Shown: positions 53,528 to 62,617 of the stretch, piece after piece
Layout: each line of letters starts with the position of its first letter
Numbering within the stretch: position 1 is the stretch's first letter
Origin: Burkholderia anthina
GTDB lineage: Bacteria; Pseudomonadota; Gammaproteobacteria; Burkholderiales; Burkholderiaceae
NCBI RefSeq assembly: GCF_902498995.1
Contig: NZ_CABVLY010000018.1
Location: 1 to 64,000, forward strand
DNA: 64,000 nucleotides
Direction of reading: 5' to 3'
The notes under the pieces: model-generated
What the model saw: only the letters and a program-made list of their open reading frames with translations
Databases searched by the model: none
What the model was told of the DNA's origin: nothing
Position numbers and translations under genes: made by a program

Positions 53528-55387
53528 ATGCCCACATACCGCTCCAAAACCTCCACCGCCGGCCGCAACATGGCAGGTGCGCGCTCGCTGTGGCGCGCCA
53601 CCGGCATGAAAGACGACGATTTCTCGAAGCCGATCATCGCGGTCGTCAACTCGTTCACACAGTTCGTGCCGGGGCACGTGCACCTGAAGGATCTCGGCCA
53701 GCTCGTCGCGCGCGAAATCGAAGCCGCGGGCGGCGTCGCGAAGGAATTCAACACGATCGCCGTCGACGACGGCATCGCGATGGGCCATGACGGCATGCTC
53801 TATTCGCTGCCGAGCCGCGACATCATCGCCGACTCGGTCGAATACATGGTGAACGCGCACTGCGCGGACGCGATGGTCTGCATCTCGAACTGCGACAAGA
53901 TCACCCCGGGGATGCTGATGGCCGCGATGCGCCTGAACATCCCGGTGATCTTCGTGTCGGGCGGCCCGATGGAAGCCGGCAAGACGCGCCTCGCGAACCC
54001 GGTGACCAAGACCGTCGAACTGAAGAAGCTCGACCTCGTCGACGCGATGGTGATCGCCGCCGACCAGTCGTATTCGGATGCGGACGTCGCCGAAGTCGAA
54101 CGCTCGGCCTGCCCGACCTGCGGTTCGTGCTCGGGCATGTTCACCGCGAACTCGATGAACTGCCTGACCGAAGCGCTCGGCCTGTCGCTGCCCGGCAACG
54201 GCACGGTCGTCGCGACGCATGCCGATCGCGAGCAGCTGTTCAAGCGCGCCGGCCGCCGCATCGTCGAACTCACGCGCCAGCACTACGAGCAGGACGACAT
54301 GCGCGCGCTGCCGCGCTCGGTCGGCTTCAAGGCGTTCGAAAACGCGATGACGCTCGACATCGCGATGGGCGGTTCGACCAACACCATCCTGCACCTGCTG
54401 GCAATCGCGCAGGAAGCCGGCATCGACTTCACGATGAAGGACATCGATCGCCTGTCGCGCACCGTGCCGCAGCTGTGCAAGGTCGCGCCGAACACGAACA
54501 AGTACCACATCGAAGACGTGCACCGCGCCGGCGGCATCATGGCGATCCTCGGCGAGCTCGAGCGCGCCGGCAAGCTGCACACCGACGTGCCGACCGTGCA
54601 CGCGCCGACGCTGAAGGATGCGCTCGACCAGTGGGACATCGTCCGCACGCAGGACGAAGCGGTCCGCACGTTCTACCTCGCCGGCCCGGCCGGGATTCCG
54701 ACGCAGGTCGCGTTCAGCCAGAACACGCGCTGGCCGAGCCTCGACGTCGATCGCGCCGAAGGCTGCATCCGCTCGTACGAGCATGCGTTCTCGAAGGAAG
54801 GCGGCCTCGCCGTGCTGACCGGCAACATCGCGCTCGACGGCTGCGTGGTGAAGACGGCCGGCGTCGACGAGAGCATCCACGTGTTCGAGGGCTCGGCCCA
54901 CGTGACCGAGTCGCAGGACGAAGCCGTCGAGAACATCCTGAACGACAAGGTCAAGGCCGGCGACATCGTGATCGTGCGCTACGAAGGCCCCAAGGGCGGC
55001 CCGGGCATGCAGGAAATGCTGTACCCGACGAGCTACATCAAGTCGAAGGGTCTCGGCAAGGCGTGCGCGCTGCTGACGGACGGCCGCTTCTCAGGCGGTA
55101 CGTCGGGCCTGTCGATCGGCCACTGCTCGCCGGAAGCGGCAGCGGGCGGCGCGATCGGCCTCGTGCGCGACGGCGACAAGATCCGCATCGACATCCCGAA
55201 TCGCACGATCGACGTGCTGGTGTCGGACGAGGAACTCGCGCGCCGCCGCGAAGAGCAGAACGCGAAGGGCTGGAAGCCGGCGCAACCGCGCCCGCGCAAG
55301 GTGTCCGCGGCGCTGAAGGCCTATGCGAAGCTCGTGATGTCGGCCGACAAGGGCGCCGTGCGCGACTTGTCGCTGCTCGACGACTGA
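53528..55387 (+). CDS. ilvD: dihydroxy-acid dehydratase
   Basis: A 619-residue Fe-S dehydratase, the same length class as E. coli IlvD. It dehydrates 2,3-dihydroxy-isovalerate and the methylvalerate analogue in branched-chain amino acid synthesis. Cluster Cys residues are in [12 protein letters not shown] and [19 protein letters not shown], and the C-terminal block [20 protein letters not shown] is complete. It stands alone, with a GATAAT -10 at 53414-53419 and no clear Shine-Dalgarno before ATG 53528. Burkholderia often carry more than one ilvD, so it may be a paralogue; a sugar-acid dehydratase is the main alternative. Confidence 0.93.
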   Translation: MPTYRSKTSTAGRNMAGARSLWRATGMKDDDFSKPIIAVVNSFTQFVPGHVHLKDLGQLVAREIEAAGGVAKEFNTIAVDDGIAMGHDGMLYSLPSRDIIADSVEYMVNAHCADAMVCISNCDKITPGMLMAAMRLNIPVIFVSGGPMEAGKTRLANPVTKTVELKKLDLVDAMVIAADQSYSDADVAEVERSACPTCGSCSGMFTANSMNCLTEALGLSLPGNGTVVATHADREQLFKRAGRRIVELTRQHYEQDDMRALPRSVGFKAFENAMTLDIAMGGSTNTILHLLAIAQEAGIDFTMKDIDRLSRTVPQLCKVAPNTNKYHIEDVHRAGGIMAILGELERAGKLHTDVPTVHAPTLKDALDQWDIVRTQDEAVRTFYLAGPAGIPTQVAFSQNTRWPSLDVDRAEGCIRSYEHAFSKEGGLAVLTGNIALDGCVVKTAGVDESIHVFEGSAHVTESQDEAVENILNDKVKAGDIVIVRYEGPKGGPGMQEMLYPTSYIKSKGLGKACALLTDGRFSGGTSGLSIGHCSPEAAAGGAIGLVRDGDKIRIDIPNRTIDVLVSDEELARRREEQNAKGWKPAQPRPRKVSAALKAYAKLVMSADKGAVRDLSLLDD

Positions 55388-55432
55388 TGCAAGACGGCGG
55401 GCATGCGAACGGCCCGCCCGCCTGATCAGGAC

Positions 55433-55457
55433 GCCGCTCCCCGGAGCGGCTTTTTTT
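55433..55457 (+). terminator. intrinsic terminator after ilvD
   Basis: GCCGCTCC-CC-GGAGCGGC (55433-55450) is a strong stem followed at once by seven T residues (55451-55457). It ends the ilvD transcript between convergent genes. This is the clearest intrinsic terminator in the window. Confidence 0.92.
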
Positions 55458-55496
55458 CGTCCGGCGCCGGCGGGGCCGCGGCACCGGCGGCGTCAG

Positions 55497-56264
55497 TCAA
55501 TGGCGGAATTCATCGTGGCCACCGCCACCACCGCCACCGCCTCCTCCACCGCCACCGTGGTTTCCGCCGCCGTTTCCGCCGCCTTGCGGGCGTGCATAAC
55601 CGCCGCCGCCCTGATGCCCCTGCGGCACCATCATCCGCGGCCCGCCACTCGGCGCAGCCGGCGGCGGGCTCGGCGCATGCGCATTGCCGGGGGCGCCCGG
55701 CATCGGCGCCGGCGCGCGGTTCGGGCCGTTCCAGCCGCCGCGCGTGGCCGACGGCCGTGCATCATGCTGCGCACCGCCCGGCGCGTGCAGGATCGGGCCG
55801 CCCGGCTGCGGGTGCCCCTGTGCCGGCGGCCTCCCACCCGGGCCGACCCGCGGCTCGGGGCGATGCTCCCAGCGATCGCGGTCGTGGAACCACGGCCGGT
55901 TCCGGTAGTAGCGATCCCAGTACGCGCCGATCGCGAACCCGGTAATCGGCACGCCGATGATCGCGCCGTACTGAAGCAACGGCACGTAGTTGCCCTGGTA
56001 CGGGTAGTCGAGCTGCTCCGCGTCGATCCAGCCGCGCACGCCCGGCAGCGCGACATCGCACCACGAGTAGTCGTTCAGGCAGCCGAACACGTCCAGCGCG
56101 GTGCCGGGCGGGATCTGTGCGACGACCGGGTAATCGGGCGCGGGCCCGGCATACAGTTCGGCCGCCGAGTTCGTGTAGGCGCTGCTCTGTGCGTCGGCGA
56201 TGCCCGGTATGGCCGCGATGCCGAAGAGAACGGCGCACAGACTTCGAATGATGGTATTGCTCAT
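55497..56264 (-). CDS. exported SH3-like protein with a glycine-rich tail
   Basis: A 255-residue protein with a signal peptide (MSNTIIRSLCAVLFGIA through GIADAQ). Residues about 30-85 form a bacterial SH3 domain (ELYAGPAPDYPVVAQIPPGT, WCDVALPGVRGWIDA). A Pro-rich middle follows, then a C-terminal tail of Gly, Asn and His ending in a run of 13 Gly and HDEFRH. GGAGAG before ATG 56264 sets the start. It is probably in the periplasm or envelope; the low-complexity tail resembles that of its neighbour. Confidence 0.83.
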   Translation of the reverse strand: MSNTIIRSLCAVLFGIAAIPGIADAQSSAYTNSAAELYAGPAPDYPVVAQIPPGTALDVFGCLNDYSWCDVALPGVRGWIDAEQLDYPYQGNYVPLLQYGAIIGVPITGFAIGAYWDRYYRNRPWFHDRDRWEHRPEPRVGPGGRPPAQGHPQPGGPILHAPGGAQHDARPSATRGGWNGPNRAPAPMPGAPGNAHAPSPPPAAPSGGPRMMVPQGHQGGGGYARPQGGGNGGGNHGGGGGGGGGGGGGHDEFRH

Positions 56265-56297
56265 GATGCTCTCCCGCGCGGTGCCGCCGCGCGCCGG

Positions 56298-56735
56298 TCA
56301 GTGTCGATGGCCACCGCCCCAATGTCCGCCCCCCCAGTGGCCGCCGCCCCACGGGCGGCGCCAGTATCCGCCCCGGTATCCGCCGCCCCAGTGCCCCCAG
56401 AAGCCGAGGCCGATCGTGACGGGCGGGCCGTACCAGCCCGGGTAATACGCGGGATAGTAGGCCGGGTACGGCACGTAGGCCGGCGCGGCATAGGCCGGGG
56501 CCTGCGCATAGTCATCCGCCGGCGGCGGAGCGGCCGGCACTGTTGGCGCAGCAGGCGCCGACGAGACGGACGGCGCCGGGCTCGCCGGCGCAACCGGCAA
56601 CGCCCGCTGCGTCACCGTGGCAGGCACGGGTGCGTAATACGGCCCATAACCATACGGCCCCGTGTAATAGCAGCCGCTCAGCGTCAGCATGGCCAGTGCC
56701 ATGGCGATCGGCCTCGCGGCAGTGATAGCGTTCAT
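56298..56735 (-). CDS. small lipoprotein with Tyr/Pro-rich and Gly/His-rich segments
   Basis: A 145-residue lipoprotein: LAMLTLSGC is a lipobox with Cys at about 22. After it come Tyr/Gly-Pro repeats (YYTGPYGYGPYYAPVP), an Ala/Pro linker, and a C-terminus with repeated GGGHW units ending GGHRH. The His-rich repeat could bind metal. It precedes the SH3 gene by 33 bases on the same strand, so they are probably co-transcribed envelope proteins. No named family is recognised. Confidence 0.8.
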   Translation of the reverse strand: MNAITAARPIAMALAMLTLSGCYYTGPYGYGPYYAPVPATVTQRALPVAPASPAPSVSSAPAAPTVPAAPPPADDYAQAPAYAAPAYVPYPAYYPAYYPGWYGPPVTIGLGFWGHWGGGYRGGYWRRPWGGGHWGGGHWGGGHRH

Positions 56736-57040
56736 GTATTGCTCCGCAGGAATCCTTGCGCCGCCGCCTGGCGCGCGCCTGCCTCTAGCTTACGTCCCCT
56801 GCATATTTCCGCGGGTATGATCGGTTACTTTTTGTTTCCCGCACCGAACGACGGTTCCGGTCGCTGCGGGCACGCCGCGTGCTCGCGCGTCTGCCGCGCC
56901 GACGTTGAAGTTCGCGCGAATGCCCTCAACTTGAACCTAGTCAGACTTCCGGCGCGGACGGGCGTTCGCGAGCACCGGCAGCCTGAAACCCGCGGACTTC
57001 GGCCCGCCCAGACAGGAACGCGGCTCGCGCCGCCATCGAC
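56736..57040. promoter_or_regulatory. divergent intergenic region between the lipoprotein and sigma-factor genes
   Basis: About 305 bases with no supported gene. It must hold the promoters for the lipoprotein/SH3 pair on minus and the sigma factor on plus. A short AT-rich stretch at about 56800-56840, including TATGAT at 56816-56821, is the best promoter candidate. No operator was identified. Confidence 0.4.
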
Positions 57041-58612
57041 ATGACTACGCCACGCCCCACACTCCGGGCGGACACGCCCCTCGATCCGATCATCCAGTTG
57101 CTGGCCCTTGCCGGCGAGCAGGGTTATCTGACGCACGCCGATCTCGTCGACGCGCTGCCGCCCGAAAGCGACAGCCCCGACGCGCTGGACGTCGTGCGCG
57201 CCGCGCTGGCGGACATCGGCATTGCCGTGCTCGACGAGCCGGCCGCGCCGGTGCCGTTCGCGGGCGCGGCGCCGGTCGACGTCGATCGCGACGCGCTCGA
57301 CGAGGGCCGCGCGCTGCTCGGCGAGCTCGCCCGCGGCACGAGCGCGTCGACCGATCCGCTCGCGCTCTACATGCGGCGCATCCATGCGGTGCCGCTGCTC
57401 AAGCGCGAAGACGAAATCGTGCTCGCGCGCGAAATCGAAACAGGCCGCCATCAGATCCTGCATGCGCTCGCCGGTTGTCCGGCGGCGGTCGACGTGCTGC
57501 TCGCGCGCCACGGCGCAACGGGCGCAACGGGCGCAACCGGCGCGGCCGGCGACGAAGGCGATGACGTCAAGGACGCCAAGGACGCTGACACGCCCGCCCC
57601 CGCGCGCAACGACACGCTGCTCGACGCGGTCGCGGCCGTGCGCGGCGCATTGCATGCGCAAGGCTGCCGCTCGACCGAATACCGCGACGCGCGCAACCGG
57701 CTCGCCGCGTTGCTCGATACGCTGGCATGGGTTGCACCGGCCGTCGACGACGCGAGCCGCGTCGTGCGTACGCTCGCGTCCACGCCGGCCGATGCGCCGG
57801 ACACGCCCGCCGGCAGCGACACCGCCTGCTTCGACTCGGTCGCGCGGCGGGCACTCGGCGCCGCGCTGAGCGACGGTCAGCAGAAAGTGCGCGACGGCAC
57901 CCGCGCGATGCTGGAAGCGAACCTGCGGCTCGTGCTGTCGATCGCGCGCAAGTACATGAACCGCGGCATCGAACTGCCGGACCTCGTGCAGGACGGCTGC
58001 CTCGGGTTGATGCGTGCGATCGAGAAGTTCGAATACCGGCGCGGCTTCAAGTTTTCGACCTACGCGACCTGGTGGATCCGGCAGGCGGTCGCGCGCGCGG
58101 TCGCCGACCGCTCGCGCACGATCCGCGTGCCCGTGCACGTCGGCGACCAGTACCAGCGCGTGCAGCGGCATGCATTGCGTTTCCGCCAGCGCACGGGCCG
58201 TCGCGCGACGCCGGCCGAGCTCGCCGCCGAAACCGGAATGGCCGAGGACAAGCTGCGCGCCGTGCTCGCGCTGCCGGCGGAGCCGCTGTCGCTCGACACG
58301 CCGATGCCCGACACGGACACCGGCCTCGTCGACCTGATCGAGGACCAGGCTTCGGCGAGTCCGTTCGAGCGGCTGGCGAACACGCGCATGCACGAATGCG
58401 TGACGTCGCTGCTGCGCTCCGTCACGCCGGCCGAGGCCGACGTGCTGCGCCGGCGGTTCGGTCTCGGCGGCGCCGAGCCCGACACCTACGACGCGATCGC
58501 GCAGGACGCGGGGATGTCGCGCGAACGCGTGCGGCAGATCGAGAAGCGCGCGCTCGCGACGCTGCGCACGGCCGCCGAGGCCGAAGGCGCGCACGCGTTC
58601 CTCGACGCGTAA
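57041..58612 (+). CDS. RpoD-like sigma-70 factor (second primary-type sigma)
   Basis: A 523-residue sigma factor with primary-sigma architecture. The N-terminus ([20 protein letters not shown]) resembles region 1.1; [20 protein letters not shown] is region 1.2. Region 2 reads [20 protein letters not shown] and [20 protein letters not shown], close to RpoD and so likely able to read normal -10 boxes. Region 4 ends in [20 protein letters not shown] short repeat (three GAT-type triplets near residue 167) lies in the non-conserved region. It is not shaped like RpoS or RpoH, and is smaller and more divergent than the housekeeping RpoD. Confidence 0.88.
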   Translation: MTTPRPTLRADTPLDPIIQLLALAGEQGYLTHADLVDALPPESDSPDALDVVRAALADIGIAVLDEPAAPVPFAGAAPVDVDRDALDEGRALLGELARGTSASTDPLALYMRRIHAVPLLKREDEIVLAREIETGRHQILHALAGCPAAVDVLLARHGATGATGATGAAGDEGDDVKDAKDADTPAPARNDTLLDAVAAVRGALHAQGCRSTEYRDARNRLAALLDTLAWVAPAVDDASRVVRTLASTPADAPDTPAGSDTACFDSVARRALGAALSDGQQKVRDGTRAMLEANLRLVLSIARKYMNRGIELPDLVQDGCLGLMRAIEKFEYRRGFKFSTYATWWIRQAVARAVADRSRTIRVPVHVGDQYQRVQRHALRFRQRTGRRATPAELAAETGMAEDKLRAVLALPAEPLSLDTPMPDTDTGLVDLIEDQASASPFERLANTRMHECVTSLLRSVTPAEADVLRRRFGLGGAEPDTYDAIAQDAGMSRERVRQIEKRALATLRTAAEAEGAHAFLDA

Positions 58613-58705
58613 CCGGTTGCGGCGCGCGGCCGCGCGTTGGTGCCCACCCGGCGCGAACGCGACAGTGCCGCGCACGATCCGGTTCCGCCCGCACAACGTT
58701 TGCCA

Positions 58706-58719
58706 TTGATGTGCATCAA
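58706..58719 (+). promoter_or_regulatory. perfect FNR/ANR box upstream of the HhH-protein gene
   Basis: TTGATGTGCATCAA matches the FNR/ANR consensus TTGAT-N4-ATCAA at every fixed base. GACAAT at 58741-58746 is a plausible -10, which puts the box centre at about -41.5 from the expected start, the class II activation position. The downstream gene begins at 58821. Low-oxygen activation is therefore predicted. Confidence 0.75.
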
Positions 58720-58820
58720 GTTTTGTTCGTCGCTTGCCGCGACAATGTGCTGAAATGCAAGACAGACCGTCGCATGACGCGCCGCGTCCATTCCGTTTGC
58801 GCTTTCCGGGGCCCCTCTCC

Positions 58821-59699
58821 ATGCAGACGAGCGTCAGCGAGACGAACGAGGAAAACCGGCAGATCGCGGCATGCCTGCGCGAAGCCGCGCAGTTGCTTGC
58901 CGACCAGGGCGCCAATCCCTATCGGGTTGCCGCATACCGCGCGTCGGCCGACACGATCGAGTCGCTCGACGACGGCCTGCGCACCCGCTTCGAAGCGGGC
59001 GGCGTCGATGCGCTCGGTGCGCTGCCGGAGACCGGCACGGGCGTCGCGCAAGCGATCGCCGAGCTATTGGTGACCGGGCGCTGGCGCCTGCTCGACCGGC
59101 TGCGCGGCGCAGCGGAACGCGCATCCGCCTTCGAAGCCGTGCCCGGCATCGGCCACGCGCTCGCGCTGCGAATACACGACCAGTTGCACATCGATACGCT
59201 CGAGGATCTCGAACGTGCGGCCCGCAGCGGCCAGCTCGAGGCGATCGCGGGCGTCGGCCCGCGCCGCGCGGCCGGCATCCGCGCCGCGCTCGACGACGTA
59301 CTGACCCGGCGCCGCCGCTGGCAAGGCCACGCGCGCAACGCCGACCCCGGCACCGAACCGCCCGTCGAACTGCTGCTTTACATCGATCGCCTGTATCGCA
59401 ACAAGGCCGCCGCCGGCATCCTGCCGACGCTCGTGCCCCGGCGCGTGAACGCGGACGTCAGCGTGTCGCCGCCGGTGATGCACCTGACGAAAGGCGGCTG
59501 GCATTTCACCGCGCTGTGCCCGTATCCCGCGCGCCCGCAGGACGCCGTTCGCACGGCGGACTGGGTCGCGCTCTACTTCTACGATGCGTTGCAATGCGAG
59601 CATCAGCGGACGATCGTCACCGAAACGCTCGGTACGCTCGTCGGCAAGCGCATCGTGCGCGGACGCGAGATGGAATGCCGCATGTATTACGCGGGATGA
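58821..59699 (+). CDS. PolX-like helix-hairpin-helix protein lacking the polymerase domain
   Basis: A 292-residue protein. The N-terminal half is like the 8-kDa/HhH part of PolX DNA polymerases: NRQIAACLREAAQLLADQGA, NPYRVAAYRASADTIESLDD, ALPETGTGVAQAI and VPGIGHALALRIHDQL, plus a second hairpin IAGVGPRRAAGIR. No polymerase palm follows. The C-terminal 120 residues (PVELLLYIDRLYRNKAAAG, then GWHFTALCPYPARP and REMECRMYYAG) form an unfamiliar domain. It may bind damaged or structured DNA. The ATG has no strong ribosome site; an in-frame ATG at 58755 is an alternative. Confidence 0.78.
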   Translation: MQTSVSETNEENRQIAACLREAAQLLADQGANPYRVAAYRASADTIESLDDGLRTRFEAGGVDALGALPETGTGVAQAIAELLVTGRWRLLDRLRGAAERASAFEAVPGIGHALALRIHDQLHIDTLEDLERAARSGQLEAIAGVGPRRAAGIRAALDDVLTRRRRWQGHARNADPGTEPPVELLLYIDRLYRNKAAAGILPTLVPRRVNADVSVSPPVMHLTKGGWHFTALCPYPARPQDAVRTADWVALYFYDALQCEHQRTIVTETLGTLVGKRIVRGREMECRMYYAG

Positions 59700-59760
59700 C
59701 GCGCGCGGCGCACTCGCCGGGTGCGGCGGGCCGTTGCGCAATGCTGCCCGGCCAGGCCGC

Positions 59761-60186
59761 CTACGCCCCCTCCGCCTTTGCACGGCGCGCCGGATGACGA
59801 TGCGCGGCGATACGCAGCAGCTTGCGAAACGACGGGCACTCGAGATGGCTCGGCGCCGGGCAGACGGCCGCATGCCGCAACGCGTCGCGCACCGCACCGA
59901 GACGGCGGATCGTGCGATCGAGCTCGTCGGCCTTGTCGTCGAGCTTCGCGCGATCGATCGCGGGCCGGCCGTCCGCGCCGAACATCGCGAGAATGTCGTC
60001 CAGCGAAAAACCGGCCTCGCGGCCGAGCGCGATCAGCGCGAGGCGCTCCAGCACCGACTCGTCGTATTGGCGTCGCAGCCCGTGACGACCCATCGGCACG
60101 ATCAAGCCCTTTTCCTCGTAGTAACGCAGCGTCGACGCGGGCAATCCCGAGCGGCGCGCGACATCGGCGATGTCCAGACGACTCAT
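59761..60186 (-). CDS. MerR-family transcriptional regulator
   Basis: A 141-residue MerR protein. The winged helix is MSRLDIADVARRSGLPASTL with RYYEEKGLIVPMGRHGLRRQY, followed by a coiled-coil dimer helix and a C-terminal tail with two Cys (VCPAPSHLECPSF). The SoxR cluster ligand set (CX2CXCX5C) is absent, so it is not a true SoxR. It is divergent from a DUF2938 gene across a MerR-type operator, and a near-identical operator stands before a methyltransferase gene at 30965. Confidence 0.9.
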   Translation of the reverse strand: MSRLDIADVARRSGLPASTLRYYEEKGLIVPMGRHGLRRQYDESVLERLALIALGREAGFSLDDILAMFGADGRPAIDRAKLDDKADELDRTIRRLGAVRDALRHAAVCPAPSHLECPSFRKLLRIAAHRHPARRAKAEGA

Positions 60187-60188
60187 GC

Positions 60189-60210
60189 TTGACCTCAAGT
60201 GAACTTGAAG
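60189..60210 (+). promoter_or_regulatory. MerR-type operator between the MerR and DUF2938 genes
   Basis: TTGACC at 60189-60194 overlaps the dyad CCTCAAGTGAACTTGAAG (60193-60210). The -10 is less clear: CAAGAT at a 19-base spacing or GATAGT at 22. An over-long spacer carrying a dyad fits MerR-type activation by DNA distortion. Only three bases separate it from the MerR start, so it would also autoregulate. Confidence 0.7.
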
Positions 60211-60326
60211 TTGCAAGATAGTCGCTCGCATCCTTCGACACAAGCCCGGACCGCCATGACACCGCCGAAACCGCCCCGCCGCCCGTTGCCCCACGCAGCC
60301 GCCGCCCTTCCCTGCAAAGGCGCGCG

Positions 60327-60824
60327 ATGACGTCACCCGACCTCCTGCTGCGCATCCTGCTGATCGGCGCAGGCGCGACGCTCCTGATGGATTTGTGGGC
60401 GCTGTTCCGGCGCAGGATGTTCGGGATTCCGTCGCTCGATTACGCGCTGGTCGGCCGCTGGCTCGGCCACATGATGCGCGGCCGGTTCCGGCACGCGTCG
60501 ATCGCCGCCGCGCCGCCCGTGCCGGGCGAACGGGCGTTCGGCTGGGTCGCGCATTACGCGATCGGTGCCGCGTTCGCGATGCTGCCCGTCGCGATCGCCG
60601 GCACGGAATGGGTCGGCACGCCGACGCCCATGCCCGCACTCGTCACGGGCCTGGCCAGCGTCGCCGCGCCGTTCTTCGTGATGCAGCCGGCATTCGGCTT
60701 TGGCGTCGCCGCATCGCGCACGCCGCAGCCGGGCATCGCGCGCCGGCGCAGCATCGTCACGCATCTGGTGTTCGGCGCGGGGCTTTATCTGGCTGCGGTC
60801 GCGCTGCCCGCGCCGGGGTACTGA
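60327..60824 (+). CDS. DUF2938 membrane protein
   Basis: A 165-residue inner-membrane protein of the DUF2938 family, with four hydrophobic segments. It contains ATLLMDLWALFRRRMFGIPS, YALVGRWLGHMMRGRFRHAS and VMQPAFGFGVAASRTPQP, all family blocks. Its biochemical role is unknown. Divergence from a MerR gene across a shared operator suggests that it is induced by the MerR ligand. Confidence 0.87.
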   Translation: MTSPDLLLRILLIGAGATLLMDLWALFRRRMFGIPSLDYALVGRWLGHMMRGRFRHASIAAAPPVPGERAFGWVAHYAIGAAFAMLPVAIAGTEWVGTPTPMPALVTGLASVAAPFFVMQPAFGFGVAASRTPQPGIARRRSIVTHLVFGAGLYLAAVALPAPGY

Positions 60825-60911
60825 CGGACCAGACCGAAAACGGTCGCGCGACCGCCGCCCGGCGGAGAAAGCGCGCTCCACGTCCATCGAAGCGGAGCGG
60901 CCGTCGAGATG

Positions 60912-61985
60912 TCACCCGCCATCGCTGCGTTGCGCCGTTTCCTCGTAATGGTCGAGCGCGTCGAGCAGCTTGCCCGGCCGGCTCATTGCCGCCTTCAGCT
61001 TTGCGGCTTTCTCGATATCGGCCGGCGCCGTGAGTTTCGCGCCCTGATCGAGATACGCCTGCGCACGCGTATCGCCCGCCGCGGCGGCCAGACCGAACAG
61101 CGCATTCGCGGCAATCGGATCGTGGTCGACGCCACCACCCGAGTAGTACCTCAGGCCAAGGCGAAACAGCGACGATGCGATGCCCTGCTCGGCAGCCAGC
61201 CGGTACCAGCTCACGGCTTCGGTGTCGTCCTTGCGCACGCCCTGCCCGTTTTCATACATCAGGCCGAGATTGTTCTGCGCGTTCGCATTGCCCTGTTCCG
61301 CGGCACGCCGATACCAGTCGAATGCGTCGGTATCGCTCTGAGGCACCCCGTGCCCGACGTCGTACAGATAGCCGAGGCTGTTCTGCGCCTTCGGGTTGTC
61401 CTGCTCGGCCGCCCGTCGATACCATTTCGCGGCTTCCGCGTAATCCTGCGGCACGCCCTTGCCGTCGTCGTACATCATCCCGAGGAACAATTGCCCTTTG
61501 GCCGAGCCATGTTCGGCCGCAAGCCGGTAGAACCGCACCGCCTCCGCCAGATCCTGCGGCACGCCTCGCCCATCCTCGTACGCGCGGCCAAGATTGCCCC
61601 ACGCGCTCGCGTTGTCCTGCGCGGCCGAGCGCCGATACCAGCCCACGGCCTCCGACGCGCTTTGCGGGACGCCGGTGCCGTCTTCGTAAAGCGTGCCGAG
61701 ATTGTTCTGCGCGGACGAATCGCCGTGATCGGCCGCACGCCTGTACCACTTCGCGGCTTCGTCGACATTGCGCTCGACGCCGTTGCCGGTCTCGTACATC
61801 ACGCCCACGTTGTATTCGCCGACCGGGTCGCCGAGCTTCGCCTTCGCCATCGCCTCGTCGAACGTCACGGGCGCATCGTCGTCCCGCGCGAGCCAGACGA
61901 TGCCGATCCCGAGGATCAGGATCAGCGCGAGCGCGGTGAAAAGGGCAATACGGGTCTTGCGGCCGATTCGTCGTGCCTGTGTCAT
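60912..61985 (-). CDS. Sel1-repeat (SLR) protein with N-terminal membrane anchor
   Basis: A 357-residue protein. Residues about 10-30 form a single membrane helix (LFTALALILILGIGIVWLA), then about seven Sel1-like repeats of 36 residues follow, each near the pattern A-KWYRRAAEQ-N--AQNNLG-LYE-G-GV. It is likely anchored in the inner membrane with the solenoid in the periplasm, mediating protein contacts. Stand-alone gene; function beyond scaffolding is unknown. Confidence 0.9.
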   Translation of the reverse strand: MTQARRIGRKTRIALFTALALILILGIGIVWLARDDDAPVTFDEAMAKAKLGDPVGEYNVGVMYETGNGVERNVDEAAKWYRRAADHGDSSAQNNLGTLYEDGTGVPQSASEAVGWYRRSAAQDNASAWGNLGRAYEDGRGVPQDLAEAVRFYRLAAEHGSAKGQLFLGMMYDDGKGVPQDYAEAAKWYRRAAEQDNPKAQNSLGYLYDVGHGVPQSDTDAFDWYRRAAEQGNANAQNNLGLMYENGQGVRKDDTEAVSWYRLAAEQGIASSLFRLGLRYYSGGGVDHDPIAANALFGLAAAAGDTRAQAYLDQGAKLTAPADIEKAAKLKAAMSRPGKLLDALDHYEETAQRSDGG

Positions 61986-62041
61986 CTCTCAGTGTTCTCT
62001 TTATTGTCGTTGCAAACGGTGCGTCCAGACGGACGCCCGCA

Positions 62042-62482
62042 TCATTCGCCGCCGCTGTCGATCAGGTTGTGGCGCACGCGCCCGAGCAGGCGCACCAGCG
62101 TGTCGCGCTCGTCGGGGGTGAACCCGCGCAGCCCGTCGTCGGACACGGTATCGCCCACTTCCAGCATCTGCGGAAAGATCGCGCGCGACTTGTCGGTCAG
62201 CCGGATCACGAACGCGCGGCGATCGTCGTCGTTCGCGATCCGCTCGATCCAGCCGTAGCTTTCCATCCGGTCGAGCAGCCGCGTCAGCGAGATCGGCGTG
62301 ATCTCGAGCCATTCCGCAAGCCGCGCCTGATTCATCTCGCCTTTCCACGTGAGATACGCGAGCACGCGGCTTTGCGCGCGCGTGAGCCCGAGGCGCTTCG
62401 CGCGCCGGTCGAACAGGCGTCCTTGCAAACGGGCCACGTCGGAAATCAGGTAGCCGATCCGGTTCTCGTAGGTCTTGTCCAT
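62042..62482 (-). CDS. MarR-family transcriptional regulator
   Basis: A 146-residue MarR protein: winged helix with MNQARLAEWLEITPISLTRL and wing IERIANDDDRRAFVIRLT. It is divergent from an EmrB-type multidrug exporter across a palindrome typical of MarR operators, so it probably represses both genes until a phenolic or drug ligand binds. Size and layout are standard. Confidence 0.92.
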   Translation of the reverse strand: MDKTYENRIGYLISDVARLQGRLFDRRAKRLGLTRAQSRVLAYLTWKGEMNQARLAEWLEITPISLTRLLDRMESYGWIERIANDDDRRAFVIRLTDKSRAIFPQMLEVGDTVSDDGLRGFTPDERDTLVRLLGRVRHNLIDSGGE

Positions 62483-62546
62483 CGGGCGATTATAGGGTCA
62501 AGCCGTTCATGGCCCGCGCGACACGGGCACGGCGATGAGCACGAAT

Positions 62547-62566
62547 ATAATAAGCGTGCTTATAAT
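62547..62566. promoter_or_regulatory. palindromic MarR operator between marR and the exporter gene
   Basis: ATAATAAGC-GT-GCTTATAAT is a 20-base dyad with one mismatch per arm, standing in otherwise GC-rich sequence. TATAAT within its right arm can act as the exporter -10. The location between divergent genes matches repression by the adjacent MarR protein. Confidence 0.75.
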
Positions 62567-62617
62567 TCTGGTCATACCGGATCGCCGCCCACGGCGACCG
62601 CTCCACGGAGACACCGC

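Noticed and set aside
60189..60210. SoxR box and SoxR regulator
   Set aside because: The dyad resembles a SoxR box, but the adjacent MerR protein lacks the four-Cys cluster motif of SoxR, so the site is assigned only to the MerR family.
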